Assembly: GCA_008508345.1 (NCBI GenBank)
Contig: QNGE01000749.1
Coordinates: forward strand, 74,433-138,432
DNA length: 64,000 nt
Source: Paragonimus westermani
Taxonomy: Eukaryota; Platyhelminthes; Trematoda; Plagiorchiida; Troglotrematidae
Direction: 5' to 3'
Under the pieces are notes generated by a model. The model had not been told where the DNA came from and made no database searches. It was given only the letters and a program-made list of their open reading frames with translations. The translations under genes and the position numbers were made by a program. The stretch's first letter is position 1, and the number at the start of each line of letters is the position of its first letter. Shown one piece after another: positions 21,900 through 34,245 of the stretch.

Positions 21900-23928
21900 A
21901 AAAATGACTAAGTCATCAAATCTTGACCCTCAACCACTTTATGACATTAGTAGCTTTTAGTTGTTCAAATGGGACTGACAATTTCATTCTGAATATGTAC
22001 TTCTGGTCAAAGATTTGGGAACTGCAGTGAACACCATCGTTCTTGCTAACCCTGTTGTTGCGTTTGCATGCCACCAGCTGCTACAGCAATTACGACGCAA
22101 ACCGGAATTGATGATGTATGATGAGAACGATTAACACTATATCGACATATCATATCCATCGTTCACTAAATTTTTGGCCCCAATCATTTGGATAGTAATA
22201 TCAGAAGACTTGACTGTTTTGAAACCGTTAGTGCGTTGACGTGCTAACTTTCAGTCACTTCTGACATCGACTGAAGAAACGTTGGCTCAGTTACGAATCT
22301 ACAGTTCACAGATGCAGCCAGGATTTGAGAGAGTCACATAATAGCCAGTCATGCAACCCTGTCTTGAAATATCACAATGACAGGCCATAATGCAGGTCTT
22401 TGCTGTTAGAGCGGATAGACTATAAGTTTTCTTACATCTGTACACCTTATCCGATTCCAACAAATATCGAGGGAATGTAGGGTTTATTTTGACAAACAAG
22501 ACGGAATCAATTTCACCCTTTCATTCCTGGAGCCAGTGGACCGGTTCCACGATGTGTTAGCAAAATAATTAGGTCATGTTCATCCACCCAGTGAAAACGG
22601 ATCGAATTCCAGTCAGCTCGGTCAGGAAGACTATCACTTCTATCTAACGGGCTACGTATGTATGAGGATCATACGGGTTCTGCCCGAATTTTGATATGGA
22701 GGCTTTCTTCGTGATACATCGATGGTGTTTGTCTTGTTTATCCATCAACGTCTTAGCGTCACACTTTGAACTCCAAAAGAAAGTCCACGGTCTAAACGAT
22801 AGTTTTGTTCAACTCAGGCGTAAACAGGAATGAGTGAACGGCGAGTAACTTATTCGGCGTTATTACCAACTTTTCCGTTTCCGTTTCTTTTGAAGTCAGA
22901 AGAATTCTTGCTAGGCAGAAAGGAATTACATTCACCGGTATCCGGTATTTCATCATCAGAATAATGAACCTGACTCAATAAAGTTTTTGGTCTGACTAAC
23001 CCAGATGGATAGCCCATTTTAATTGACGCACTAACAGCAATTGTAAAGAACCATACGACAGAGAATCACTGGCAGATCTGTTTTAACTGGGAGCCTTAGG
23101 AAACTACTGATACAGTCACCCAGTTGAGCGTTTTCTGTTGATAGTTAGCTTGTGCCATTAGATCAGCAAAACATCAGTTTAACTGCCAGCGTAGCTTGAA
23201 TGACTAGACATTGTGTCAGTGCAGTAAATGTGTATGGATGAAATGCACTCACAGCATCGTATCTGCAGACGCAAATATTTACAAATCCCGCTGACTATAA
23301 TTCACCTGTCTCTGACAGCCGTTTTAATGGGATAATTCATGGTTCGTTAAATTGGTCGTTACTTTGTTCCTGGTATTCGTTTTTGGGCGACGGTCACAAA
23401 CGGTGCATCGTCATCTGTTCTCTGCATCCACAGTCTTTACGGTAACACTTGTGGACGGTCACCGTTCAGCATGATGCAGTTGTTGAGTCATTGTTCTGTT
23501 GTCACCAAGACCAAAAGCAGCCCGTAGACAACTCTGTAACACCACTTGCCCCATATCATAATTAAACCTCTCATAGCTCTCGAGTCACACAGGCAGAACA
23601 CTTAGATTCGAAATGTCGGAATTCGTTCATCCAATAATATACGACCTTCACTTATGCTTTGTTAACATGAAGGTTGTCTCCTAATCCGCAAGCAACAGAC
23701 TAAAGCGGAAGAGCAATTCACGTCCCCAGGTCAACCTTGTAGAAGGTGCGGTTCCAAGTGTGATTTGCTAGCCAAAAGTGTCCCATAATTTGGTTCACTT
23801 CCTCGTTCAGCTCCCAGATTCAGGGAAAAATTTTCGAGTTGCACACTAGAATAACCACTGATTCAGCTTGGCTACAATAGTTAACAGGGAAAATATATAG
23901 TTGGTGAGTAACAAGAGATGATAAACTG
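21900..23928. other. No gene recognised
   Basis: No domain, repeat partner or RNA was seen in this stretch. It abuts the left arm of the 454-bp inverted repeat. Confidence 0.4.
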
Positions 23929-24382
23929 AGACTCTAATAAACTAGGACAAAATAAATTAAAAATGTACGCAGCATAGTGAAGTTAGGAGCCCAAAGCTAC
24001 CTGGCGGCACATAACACCAGATGGTACTAAACGAAATTCCTCAGTACGTGCTTAGTCAACGAGAATGGAGGATGTGGAACCTGAAACAAATGGTCATTTC
24101 ACTGATATTTGACATCACTAGAGACCATTGTGGCTATCTAATCACCTGTGTATTCAATTGTTATCGCATGCGAACGATGGTGGGAATATTGGGTTACAAC
24201 TGTGAACCTGTGGTTTCTCAGTGAAGAAGAAACGTCGAATTCAGTCAGCCACGAGTAAATTCACATCCCTCATTCAGTAAGTCCTGTTCTCGCTGAGACT
24301 ATCGGGTGGTTTAACCTGTCTCCAGATTTATTTCTGAGTTTCTTTTTTATCATGAATTCTCGGGAGCGGTTGGACTGGGGTA
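23929..24382 (+). repeat. Left 454-bp arm of long inverted repeat
   Basis: This arm matches the reverse complement of 27264-27717 almost base for base. Differences were seen only at the outer end (CTAGGACAAA against CTGGGACAAA) and near the inner edge (GGTTGGACTGG against GGTTCGGCTGG). It contains a 67-codon ORF (24021-24224) repeated exactly in the other arm, with no known domain. The outer end reads AGACTCTAATAAACT; no poly(A) or obvious target duplication flanks it. Confidence 0.9.
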
Positions 24383-25779
24383 GAGGAGCAACCGTTGGTG
24401 TGTGCAAAGAGAATGACCAGAAAACTTTCTGGGTTCGAGTACTCTTTTGAAAGGCCAGGTAGACTGCTTAAGCGATGGCAATATCGGCCGGAAACAAAGA
24501 AAAAGGCAATGGTCTATCCTATTCTTGGCGTTATTCACTTTGAGTTTTTTGTAACTGCATTTATAAATGCTTTTTCGTGCACATCACCAGATCGTAGCAC
24601 CACCACTGCCCTATAATACAAGTCACCAATTCGGATCGAAGACATACTGTCGTGTGTACGCGGTCCATTTTCAGTTCATCAGTTACATCCTAACTGTACA
24701 GAATCCATTTGATGTATGCACACAGAAATCAAGGAAGGGAATCCTTGACCGATAGAAACTTTGAGTAATTGTTTTCGGTTCCCCGATTACTGAGCGGTAT
24801 ATCCGAAAGACTTGTCCGAAATGCAGTAGGGTTACACAACATAATCCCGGTGCGCCATATTCTTCCATTTCATTAACTCATGAAGAACCCCAACATTTTC
24901 CTAACTGCAGAGGTTTTAACTATCGATAAATAAAAATTCATCGCCTTGGCTTGTGATGCCTGAATGATTAGATCATTCTGTTCACTTGTGTTTGTTTGCT
25001 TTTTACTCTCTGCTCACTTGTTGACGTACAATTCCGTGTGGTTTCTGGGGCAGTGATTACAATCTGGGCGCCCTGGGTAGAATTGGTTTCTTCAAAGAAA
25101 AAAAGAATTTTGTGCCGCACGACGAATAAAACAACCTTCGAAGTTGAGGTTCATAGCATCCACTCCTAAGTGCGACATTGTGGTCGTAATTTGAGACGGC
25201 GAAGTTATAAGTCAGAGTTTCGACTTTGTGTCGAGATACTGTAGCAACTGACTTTCTTTTGTCAGACGAGCATTGTGTAGGTTCCTGTTATACTGAGCAT
25301 GAATGATACATTTAGCTGTGAATCACTGACTTCATGGGTGGATCTTGGAACCTTGCTTAAACGGGGCCGATGTTTTGTCAATATTTCTTAAAGACCACTG
25401 TTAGTAGCCTGTCCTTCGTGTGTTACATGCTGAGCACAGTTACCGCAATTTTCAAATCTTTGGCCGACCGCTTTTTCCGTTCTAACACTAATGTTAAATC
25501 TGCTCAACAATGCACCCAGTCTTGCCAATTAGTGGCTTTACACAGTCACTGAAGAGCATTCCACCTAGTTTTAACGGCTAGTGGTAGAAAGGTAACATGA
25601 ACCTTTTTTAAAAATCCAACCCATGTTTGTCAAGTTAACCGATGAAAGTTGCCTTCGCCACGATCTGGAAGAACTGAGCAGGCGACTCTCAATTAACTTA
25701 GCTAAAGTATGAAGTATTTGAAATTAAACTGATCGAACCATGACTTGCTAATTTGTGCAGAAGTAACATAACTGCCACT
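24383..25779. other. Interior of inverted repeat, left part
   Basis: Sequence between the left arm and the CR1-type debris. Frames on both strands at 24395-24755 and 25370-25552 are short and unrecognised. The part nearest 25780 may be upstream RT sequence of the same LINE, too decayed to read. Confidence 0.3.
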
Positions 25780-26720
25780 TCTCCAACTGCGTGGTCGATA
25801 ACGCATTTCTGTCTGGTACTAGACGACTGGTTATGTGCTACGGTATTCCATACCAAGGATTAGCCGGGTTATTTCATTCGGTCTCGAAATCTCGCAACAC
25901 ATTTTATCCCCCTTTGTTCTTACTATATGTCGATGACTAAAATTTGGCACACCTCAAAGAGCAAAGCAGGATCCGGAAAACTACAGAGTAACGAGAGATT
26001 TCTACACCGCCTGTCGGCGGACAACCGGCTTCCGCTGTGAACAACCCAATGTACAATAAAGCATTTTCGTCGTTCCATTTGCAGTCAGAACGTTCTTGGA
26101 TGTAAAAACTGATACCATCAGTCCGTAGACGGAACCTGGGTAAAACTGTTTCAACTGACCTCAGGCTACTCCGATTTTCATGTCATTGATCGACAGAGCA
26201 GATCTGGTGCCCACCTGTTAGCCAGACTGTTCAGATAGCGGCATTTAGATTGCTTCTGGTTATTGTTCAAATCAGCAGCATGTAATCATCTCGAGCTGGC
26301 TATCTAAACCACTAGTCCTTATCTCACGGGAAAATGAGTGCTTGTTGAAAGGATGCACCGAATAGTCACAAAGCAGGTTACGATATTTTGTTCACTGTGT
26401 TACTCATATCGCTTGCCTAAAGTGCGCTAGTTCTCGTTGCATTATTGACATGTCGAAGAAGACTTGGTCATTGAATACAGGAGCCTCCATTAATCTCAAC
26501 GCACGTTAAAACTACATTTCTGCCGGTCCCAAATGACAGTCTCGAAAGTAACTGGCCAACTTATGGCTTAAGTTAAGCAGTTGAACTTGCGAACGTCGTT
26601 CTCTTTATATAGGGCAGTCAGTATTAAGATCTCGGGATTTCCGTGCCGCATAACCGGAAGTATAGGTCCTGGCCAGCATCAGTTGGGAAGCAGGAGGAAG
26701 GTTGTTTGACCGGAGGTAGA
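25780..26720 (+). mobile_element. Decayed CR1/Jockey-type LINE: RT debris
   Basis: Collinear but interrupted reverse-transcriptase sequence of a non-LTR retrotransposon. PPLFLLYVDD (about 25909-25938) corresponds to the P-L-L-F-x-x-Y-x-[ND]-D block of CR1-like RTs and is followed immediately by a stop. Then DNRLPL (near 26020) fits the L-P-L-N segment. A stretch with HLELAI, SPYLTGK, VERMHRIVTKQV (26280-26376) and FSLHY, EEDLVIEYR (to about 26485) matches the order seen after the RT core in CR1-type proteins. Several stops and frameshifts mean it is long dead. It sits wholly between the two near-identical inverted arms, so the arms are much younger than this element. Confidence 0.6.
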
Positions 26721-27263
26721 AATGTGTGTTTTGCAAAGATTAGAAACATTTGACTACTCAAGTTCGATAGTATTTCTCTCAGGGTTCCATGTTCAAATCA
26801 TCGACAGCTTCAACGCAAAGCCAGTCTGTATTAATTGTAGTTCGGATTAGAACTGGATTGTTAGATGAGAATCTGTGCACTTAGGACAAAATACAGTATC
26901 TAAGGGGCGTGAGTCTGTGTGAAGCTGGTTGACACTAAACAAAACAAGGATTTAGACGTCAACTTTATTATGTACTGTCAAGGACTTGTGCAAAATTACA
27001 ACCCGTTCTCAGGTCAGAGAATGTGATACGACATAGATGTCTTGCTAATTTACGTGTCATATCAAGGTTGGTCCACCACCTCAGTGATCCTCAATAACCA
27101 TTTGCTGTGTTATTGTATGAACATTCGTTGTGGACGTCAAGTAACCACAGTTGGCTGAACTTACAATTAACTCAGTGTATGCTAGTTTTGTCATCAAATA
27201 CTACTAATAAGTGGACTCCCATTTAGTTAATCGAATCATAGACTTGTGTTAACTCGTATTCTG
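26721..27263. other. Interior of inverted repeat, right part
   Basis: No gene or repeat recognised between the LINE debris and the right arm. Confidence 0.4.
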
Positions 27264-27717
27264 TACCCCAGCCGAACCGCTCCCGAGAATTCATGATAAA
27301 AAAGAAACTCAGAAATAAATCTGGAGACAGGTTAAACCACCCGATAGTCTCAGCGAGAACAGGACTTACTGAATGAGGGATGTGAATTTACTCGTGGCTG
27401 ACTGAATTCGACGTTTCTTCTTCACTGAGAAACCACAGGTTCACAGTTGTAACCCAATATTCCCACCATCGTTCGCATGCGATAACAATTGAATACACAG
27501 GTGATTAGATAGCCACAATGGTCTCTAGTGATGTCAAATATCAGTGAAATGACCATTTGTTTCAGGTTCCACATCCTCCATTCTCGTTGACTAAGCACGT
27601 ACTGAGGAATTTCGTTTAGTACCATCTGGTGTTATGTGCCGCCAGGTAGCTTTGGGCTCCTAACTTCACTATGCTGCGTACATTTTTAATTTATTTTGTC
27701 CCAGTTTATTAGAGTCT
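27264..27717 (-). repeat. Right 454-bp arm of long inverted repeat
   Basis: The mirror of 23929-24382, of the same length, carrying the identical 67-codon ORF on the minus strand (27422-27625). The total structure is 3789 bp with a 2881-bp interior. It may be a transposon with long terminal inverted repeats or two opposed copies of one young repeat; no transposase was seen inside. Confidence 0.9.
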
Positions 27718-28127
27718 TAGTCGATGGATAAAGTCTGCAGTGAAACAGTTTCCATTTTGGGTGGTGTGAAAAATATTGCTAGTGCATGTTTCATCTGCAC
27801 TTTCCATCTGAACTGACATGGAGTTTGTTCATATCGTAAGGACTGGAAGGGTGAGAAGTTCACTAATGCTTCATAGTTTCTTCCTCATTCAAACCAAAGA
27901 CGTCCACAAAGTATCAATAATCAAACTAGCACTCAGATCGTTTGGGTATTTTGGTTCTGAACTTGTGGGGTCATCAGCTGCGATTAGTGGGACAGTTTTT
28001 TGTCTCTTTTGGAGTGTTTAAGCAGTCCGAGCACTATTCGGATTCAGACCTGTTTGAGCGACTGCATGCAATAATTCAGCCATTCACCTATGGTTGTAAT
28101 GTGAGCTGTCTAATAGTATACCTGCAG

Positions 28128-28271
28128 ATTCCTCCTTCTTCAAAGGATCGTATTCCAGCGGGCGGACCCTTAGACCACGTTAGACGAGGATCAACCAAAC
28201 CAGCTGCTGTATGGAATGCGGATGAGCAGGAGATGCGATCAGTCAGCTATCTTCCGCGATATACTGCATGA
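28128..28271 (+). CDS. Candidate terminal exon, unknown protein
   Basis: After the acceptor GTATACCTGCAG the frame reads 47 codons (IPPSSKDRIPAGGPLDHVRR then a segment with AVWNADEQEMRSVSYLPRY) to a TGA at 28269. GC content and purine-first codons rise relative to the flanks (GCG GGC GGA, GAC CAC GTT, GAT GAG CAG GAG). No upstream partner exon was fixed and no family recognised. The open frame continues left of the acceptor to 27942, so the AG may not be the true edge. Confidence 0.35.
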   Translation: MPPSSKDRIPAGGPLDHVRRGSTKPAAVWNADEQEMRSVSYLPRYTA

Positions 28272-29749
28272 GTGATCACTTTTTGCACTACAGTGTGGCC
28301 AGATATCAACTTACATGCCTGAACGGTTGCCATCCTTGTCTCAGTTGCAGCTGGTCAGACAGCTTTCTTAGGCCTCCCTTGCACTCTTTGCCGTTGTAAT
28401 ATACTGTCCAGACGCTACTGAGTATTTTTTCGTCCTGATGTAGCTTCGTTCAGTTATTTTTCATAGCGTGAACTTTCAGCTACATAAGTGCATTTATCTT
28501 CCATTCAATGAGTATTCTAACGACCTTTTATAGAGCAGTTTTATGCCAATTCAGCAGATAGACCTTATATTTGCATTTCACTCAATCAGTCGATAAAGAA
28601 GCAGCTGCCAAAACCCCACCATCAAACATTTGCCAGTAATTACGCATTGATCGTCTCACAACCGACTGGTAGATTTTGTCAGTCAGTTACTCTTTAACTC
28701 ACTTTTGACGTGCAGTCTCATGCAGTCACCTGTGAGGAACATGGAGTTCAGTCAAGCAAACCAGTCGTCGTCTCTACAGAATTTTGTATGCTTTGTGGTT
28801 GTTACGAGTGTATTGGAGTTCACAACTCATGTTTGATGTTGAACCGATCAAATTAGTTTCTCAGCGTGGTTCGTCCTTACATTACTGTTTGAAATCCACC
28901 ATTAAGTGAAAGGTAAATAGACAAATTAATCAGCTTTTATTTTATTACCAGTCGACGGAATCAATACGGTTTGTTGCTTTTCCGGTTGTGAAGAACCAGG
29001 GCTGAATTCCCACGCTCGAGGTTGAGTGCTCACTTCATTCCACCGACCGGAGTAACTAATGGTGCCCTCCCAGCCAAACTAACAAGTACGAGATATGCCA
29101 ATCAAGATTGCTCATTCTCTTGCTTTAGTTCGGCCGATCATCATCTTTCCTTTAGACTCAGAAATATGATATGGAACTTCTAATACCCTAAAGCAAACTG
29201 CTTTAACGTGCAGCAGAAAACGTCATCCTGAGGTAACTGTAACAGGTTACTTAGACTCTTGGTTTAATTAACATGGTATGGTCACATACCCATGAACGGT
29301 AAAAGTTGTGAATCGGCGCTCATTGTGGGAAATGGTAACAACTTTACGAACTCAAGCAACACTGACTCCCTATGCACTGTGCGCTCTGGGAACACCAGCA
29401 ATGGTTCTCTAAAGAGTTAGGCTTTGTGAATGACGCTTATATTTGCCTTTATTCGGCTCACACGCAGTTATTTCCGGTATGTTGCATCGGCACACAAACC
29501 TCTATTGTACTGTGATTTGTTTCATTATTAATGTATTGTTTTATTGCACATCGGTTTCACCGGCACTTGGAATTCATTCGCTGTAAAGCGGTGTTGAGCA
29601 GCCACGTGAATGAATGCTAATTCCGCAGATCGCCTGTAGCTGGGATGTTGAGGGGTTGGTTGACGTGAAGTAAGCACCACTCATAGCTGCTCGAAGCTTT
29701 GACTGCACTTTACACCATTAGTTTCGCTAGTTTTTTCGCTTTCTAATTA
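28272..29749. other. No gene recognised
   Basis: Only chance-length frames. GC-richer patches near 28980-29060 and 29600-29660 gave no recognisable tRNA, SINE or exon. Confidence 0.4.
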
Positions 29750-29805
29750 GGTATTTTGACAACTTGCTCCTAACGTTGTGTTATACTCAATCTGTTTGTC
29801 ATTAG
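29750..29805 (+). mobile_element. Penelope terminal-repeat fragment (third copy)
   Basis: The segment ACAACTTGCTCCTAACGTTG and the following TGTTATACTCAATCTGTTTG match the sequence just 3' of the hammerhead at 37230-37276 with a few changes. It starts at the last part of the hammerhead (GGTATTTTG in place of AGAGTATTA), so the ribozyme core itself is lost or beyond recognition here. Confidence 0.6.
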
Positions 29806-31738
29806 ATCTTTTGACGGTAAACTGTAGTCTACTTAAAGATTTGTTAGTAGTTCATCTTTAAAAGAAAGTCATGCCACCCAAAGACTTACAGTCGCTGCGC
29901 TGTGGATTTTCAGTTTAATGAAGATGTGCCAGTAAGAGCAGCTTTGTCACTGTTCAATTCATGTTGATCTAGTTGACAGTGAATGGTTTGGCTTTGGGAT
30001 CCGTGCAACATAATTTAAATGGGTAGTGGTTTTCAGTATCCATCTTTAGACGCTGCTCCTGTTTCGGTTGTCATAGTTCGAGAAATTCAGTTGCCCTCTG
30101 CCACGAAGAATTTCAACGTAGTGGACAGTCTGATGACCTGTGGAAAATCCGGTGGAAAATCGTGAAACTTACTGATTAGTTAAAATATGCTCTGAAATAA
30201 TTTGTAGCACAGAAAATGGCCCTGGCATCAACTTGTGCAGGGTTTATTGCGCTGATTAGAAACCTAACAATAAGCTACCCTAGTTGTTTTGGGAATGTGT
30301 TTGCTGATAAAGGAGCAAGGTAACCACTTGTGCTGAGTAGCGATCGACGATATGATTTTTATGATAGCACATTTTGAAATTAATTTGTCTCATTTTTTAC
30401 TGACGTGTATTATTGACGGATATTTTCCTACACAATACGGCCTACATATGTGCACCGAACCTCACAAAACGGTTACTTCCGCTTAAAGGACCGTATGTGC
30501 GGGAAGGTCCATCCTGCAGTCACAGGTTGAATCTGACTGAAAGTCTCTGGAGCGCATCTGCTGTATTGGCTCTTTCGCTGCATTAATTTTCATCCAAATA
30601 ATACAGGGAATAACCTGAACCAGGTTAAAATCATTGTCGTTGTCAACCGTGTGTCAGCACAATTCACGGATAATAACAAAGAGGAATGGAGTGCACATCG
30701 TTCATTAGGTGTTTCCAAAGAAAAACCTTCAAACGTAGACTTCTACTTTCTCCGCGTCTAATTTTTCGGCTATTTTCAATCAACTTTTTCTGAAATACAA
30801 GCATCTTCATTTCACTTACTGTGGATTTAAAAGAAACAATTCAGACAGAAAGCTCGATGATTTTGTCGTTTTTCGCATGAGGTTAGACACTAATATTGAA
30901 ATAGACCGGACGGCTGAGATCGTTTGGACCAAGCATGCGTGGTTTGCAGTGCGGTGTACAACAGTGCAACTACGCCAGGCCAATATCTCTGTTGCAAATC
31001 TATGGGTGAAAATTTCTAGAAAGATGCTTCTTTGACAAAATAAAGATTTAAAACGTACCAAACATTTATGAGACCCCTGGGAAGGGTTGGTGCAACAATA
31101 TTTTATTTTAAACCACCACACTCGCTCTGGCTTGTTGGAAGTGTACACTTTGAGAACAGTGAAAAATTATGTTCTAGGCGGATTTCGGGTTGCATTAGAT
31201 GGGAAATATTGGCAGTGCCATATACCTTTCTAATGAAATAGAGACTGCAGAGAACCATCAAACCTGTGAGTAAGTGTAATGTCCATACAAGAAGTGAAGT
31301 TTCCATGTTTGTACTCATAGGTTACTCCGAAAGAGATCCAGCGTCCCGATGATACTGGTAATGTTGGCCTTGGAACATTATGTAGACAAAACACCATCAC
31401 ACATTCTTCACGTATATATTTGTATTAGGTTGGCAACACCTGCATTCAGCTTCACTCATGCATGTTCGTTACCAACTACTGTTGTGGACCGAATTTATTG
31501 TTTTAACAGATTGTAGTGTCTACAGTTCAGAGTTATATTTTGCAACTCATTTTCGTATATTTTTGTAAATACCGTTTCGTCAACTTCACCTATACACTTG
31601 TTTGAAAGCATTATCATCATTTTTTGAGTTCGGTTGTCTGGAGCAATAAAAACGCGAATTACCGCGCGCCATCTCTGTATTTGTTTGAGTGGATATTTGG
31701 ACCGGTGAGGTAATTGCACAGTGAAGCCTTATTTTTAG
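29806..31738. other. No supported gene
   Basis: Several open frames on the minus strand at 30816-31719 look superficially coding, including one from 31318 to 31103 with a hydrophobic start and a donor-like AAG then GTATAT, but none could be tied to a family or an in-phase partner. Confidence 0.3.
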
Positions 31739-31935
31739 CTTCGCGTGTTTGTTGACCTATCGGTGCCGAAAGTTGGTCATTCCACGCCGTGTGTGGAATT
31801 ATCTATCAGTAATCGTCCGGACGTACCCGTTGGCGCTGTCATTCCCTTGGGCGGTGGCCTATCCAATTCCACGAATTTCGATTTACCTGGAGTCATTCCC
31901 ATTTTTCAAATACGTCTTCCTCTTACTTATACGTA
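31739..31935 (+). CDS. Candidate internal exon, unknown protein
   Basis: After the strong acceptor CCTTATTTTTAG a phase-0 frame reads LRVFVDLSVPKVGHSTPCVE, then ISNRPDVPVGAVIPLGGGLS and a segment with FDLPGVIPIFQ. First codon positions are strongly G-rich (GTT GAC, GTG, GTT GGT, GAC GTA, GTT GGC GCT GTC, GGC GGT GGC), which favours this frame over a second overlapping frame of equal length that has ordinary codon use. The right edge is set at a possible donor (TATAC then GTATGC) and is uncertain; the frame stays open to 32011. No family recognised. Confidence 0.35.
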
Positions 31936-32779
31936 TGCTTTTTGTATACACCCGTTACCGTTACAGCTTATTTCAGTGGTACCATACTTTTGGTTATTTC
32001 TTATCATTTGATTGATTAGGCCACCACAAGTGTCATACGAGTCGCCTCCCCGTTTATTCATTTCCAACAGGTAAACTGTTGTTGCCACTGTTCATTGATT
32101 TACATCCAATGTGGGACTCATTTGCTTTCATTCATTTAACTGTGCTGTCATCCACAAAGAAGTCCTATTCTTTCTTAATGCCATGAGTTCGTAATTTGAA
32201 AGACGATGTCTAATTTGGTTAGACTCACATAAGCTAACGTGGACAACTCAGCAGTATAAGTAGGAAAAAACAGTAAAAACTTCCATAATACATTGGGCAT
32301 GTATATCTGAATGAGGCCGCAGACTTGAATTGTTGACGACTCACATTTGTTTTATCATTTATGTGTGGTTGTAAGGGGAGTTGAAGACGTCATCCTATGT
32401 GATTGCAAAAAAGCTACATAGGCAGATCCAAGAGGGGCTTGATCTCCAGAGTGAAGGACCAGTTGCCTAAACAGGTGCAAAAATCTGCATTACTAAAGAA
32501 CGGCGGAATCCTGGAAACACGCAAGCAACTAGTGTCCGCAGTCGCAAAACATGTCCTAACTTAAGAACACTTTACTAACTCAGCTTGTGCACCTAAGATC
32601 TTATCAAGTCATTCCAATCCGAAATTCTTGCGGTTTTCTAGGGTGATCGCAATCAGTTGACTGAAGATGGTCATATGCGTTTAGAAGCTACTGGTTGTGA
32701 AATTGATGCGACCCTGGGCTTCGTAAACTTTCTCTATCCACTGCTTACTCACCGTTCCACCTCCGTAATTGTTCGATAT

Positions 32780-33111
32780 AAAAGGTCGATCCATGTCAGT
32801 CCAAATTTGTTACTGATGAGTCAATATGCAATGTCTGCATCTACCATTCTTTGTGTCCTAACCGTTTTGCTCAGATTTGTTTTTGTCCACTCTGTTCTGC
32901 TGGCGATTGTCGGTATTTCAAGTGGTTTATCAGCACGGCAGTTGTGTCTTCGTGTGCCAAAACAATAACTTGTGATTGTAGAATTCGTGCAAAGAAATCT
33001 GTAAATATGTTTCAAGCATATAGCGTAGTGATTTCGTTTCTCGTCGCCTTGCAAATGTTTTGCCTCTTTCTGAGTTTCATGTTATCTGTTGTACACTCAA
33101 AAAAATCGTGA
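32780..33111 (+). pseudogene. Possible Merlin-type transposase fragment, copy 1
   Basis: The translated segment FVTDESICNVCIYHSLCPN matches FGTDESIVNSCMYRFLCSN at 47805-47866, and the DNA is similar over about 55 bases. Further on, C-rich text (CPLC, CDCRIRAKKSVNMF) recalls the zinc-ribbon and the following S-V-R-x-G-x-x-F block of Merlin/ISXO2-type DNA transposases, but the DDE part is not identifiable. The repeat relationship is the firm part; the Merlin assignment is inference. Frames are broken: the shared segment and the downstream ORF are not cleanly continuous. Confidence 0.35.
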
Positions 33112-34245
33112 TAAATCACCAGGTGTAACATACATTGCTCATTCACTATTCTGGCTTTTGTTGCAGTGCTTTTCTGACCTTATACTGACAATCTGAAACA
33201 GGTTCTTTTACAATACAACGGAAAGTCAATGTCGTTAGACCGGCCTACAAAGTACATTTAACCTTAGATATTTTGAACTGGCAATGTCTACTTTAAAAGT
33301 TAAACAGACTTGCGCTTATTCTAGATCGCAAAACTTTACGAACCGTAAAGTTTTGTTAAGTCCGCTGAAGGTTGAATCGACTATTTTCTAGTGCAAATGT
33401 GATCAAAGAACATAGAGGGTTGATGCCACGTAAGCTTTACCCGCAACCCTCACTGCAGATGTCGATCACAAGCGTGATAGATGGGCAAAATTATAACCAC
33501 AGGTGTCGCAGTACAATTGCTATCAAGTCATCTTCAACTACACAAGCAATTTTCTCCTCACGCCAAAGATTGTGAACGTTTCTGCAGATTGTAGCAGACG
33601 TTTGCTTTGAAACATAAGTATGACATAGAAATTGTTCGCTTGGTGAATTGTATAACGCACCACCAGGCTGATGACGTTGGCCCCTTAAGTTGATCGACTG
33701 CGACTTTACTGCTGGTTTGATAGCAAACAAATCATTACCACTGTGTTTCATTTCTGTTGCAATATAACACGGTGGCACTAGACACCTGTAGACATCTGGC
33801 ATAATTAGAATGTACAAAGATCGTGTGTCAATAATCCTTGTTCGAAATATATTGCATGGTAAATCTACAGTGCTGAGATTGTACGCGTTACAATTTGCCC
33901 TGTTACCAGCAGTGCCCACAGAATCTGCACCTCAATGAATAATGTAGTGTCCTCATTTAGTTGTTTATTCAGCGTCGCCTATTTGGCAAATACAAACGAG
34001 GACGGAACATGCCATAACAAAGTAATGAAAAATACTGTGCGAGTGATCAGTGTGAAGAAGCACAAGGGATCAGAGAGTTTCAAAACACTACGCATTTACC
34101 ACTGGATAATGATCTAGAACGATTACTGAAACATCTCTGTCGACGGTGAAATGGGTTATTTGATAATTCAAACGCTACTTCGTTTACGTAGGCGCAGCCG
34201 GTGGGCAACTAAGATAATCGCAACTGAGCACAAGAGACACGTTGT
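33112..34245. other. Unexplained; one long minus-strand frame
   Basis: The longest minus-strand frame in the window (142 codons, 33491-33919) lies here. It shows no recognisable motif and no codon bias, and contains no conserved block of RT, endonuclease or transposase. It is next to a minus-strand Penelope terminal repeat, so a Penelope origin was considered but not supported. Confidence 0.3.

Noticed and set aside
27942..28127. Upstream extension of the 28128 exon frame
   Set aside because: Codon rhythm is poor left of the acceptor and the segment contains the acceptor tract itself; likely an intron read as open frame.
31103..31318. Minus-strand 71-codon ORF with hydrophobic N-terminus and AATAAA near its end
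   Set aside because: The AATAAA overlaps the stop codon itself, so it cannot serve as a normal downstream signal, and an overlapping minus-strand frame (30816-31148) is equally open. A possible donor after residue 31 makes a first-exon reading possible but unsupported.
32811..32830. TACTGATGAGTC resembling a hammerhead core
   Set aside because: No GAAA box, stem II or paired flanks follow at a suitable distance; the word belongs to the repeat shared with 47812.
33491..33919. Longest minus-strand ORF, 142 codons
   Set aside because: No motif, codon bias or splice logic; one frame of this length is expected by chance in a window of this size and composition.
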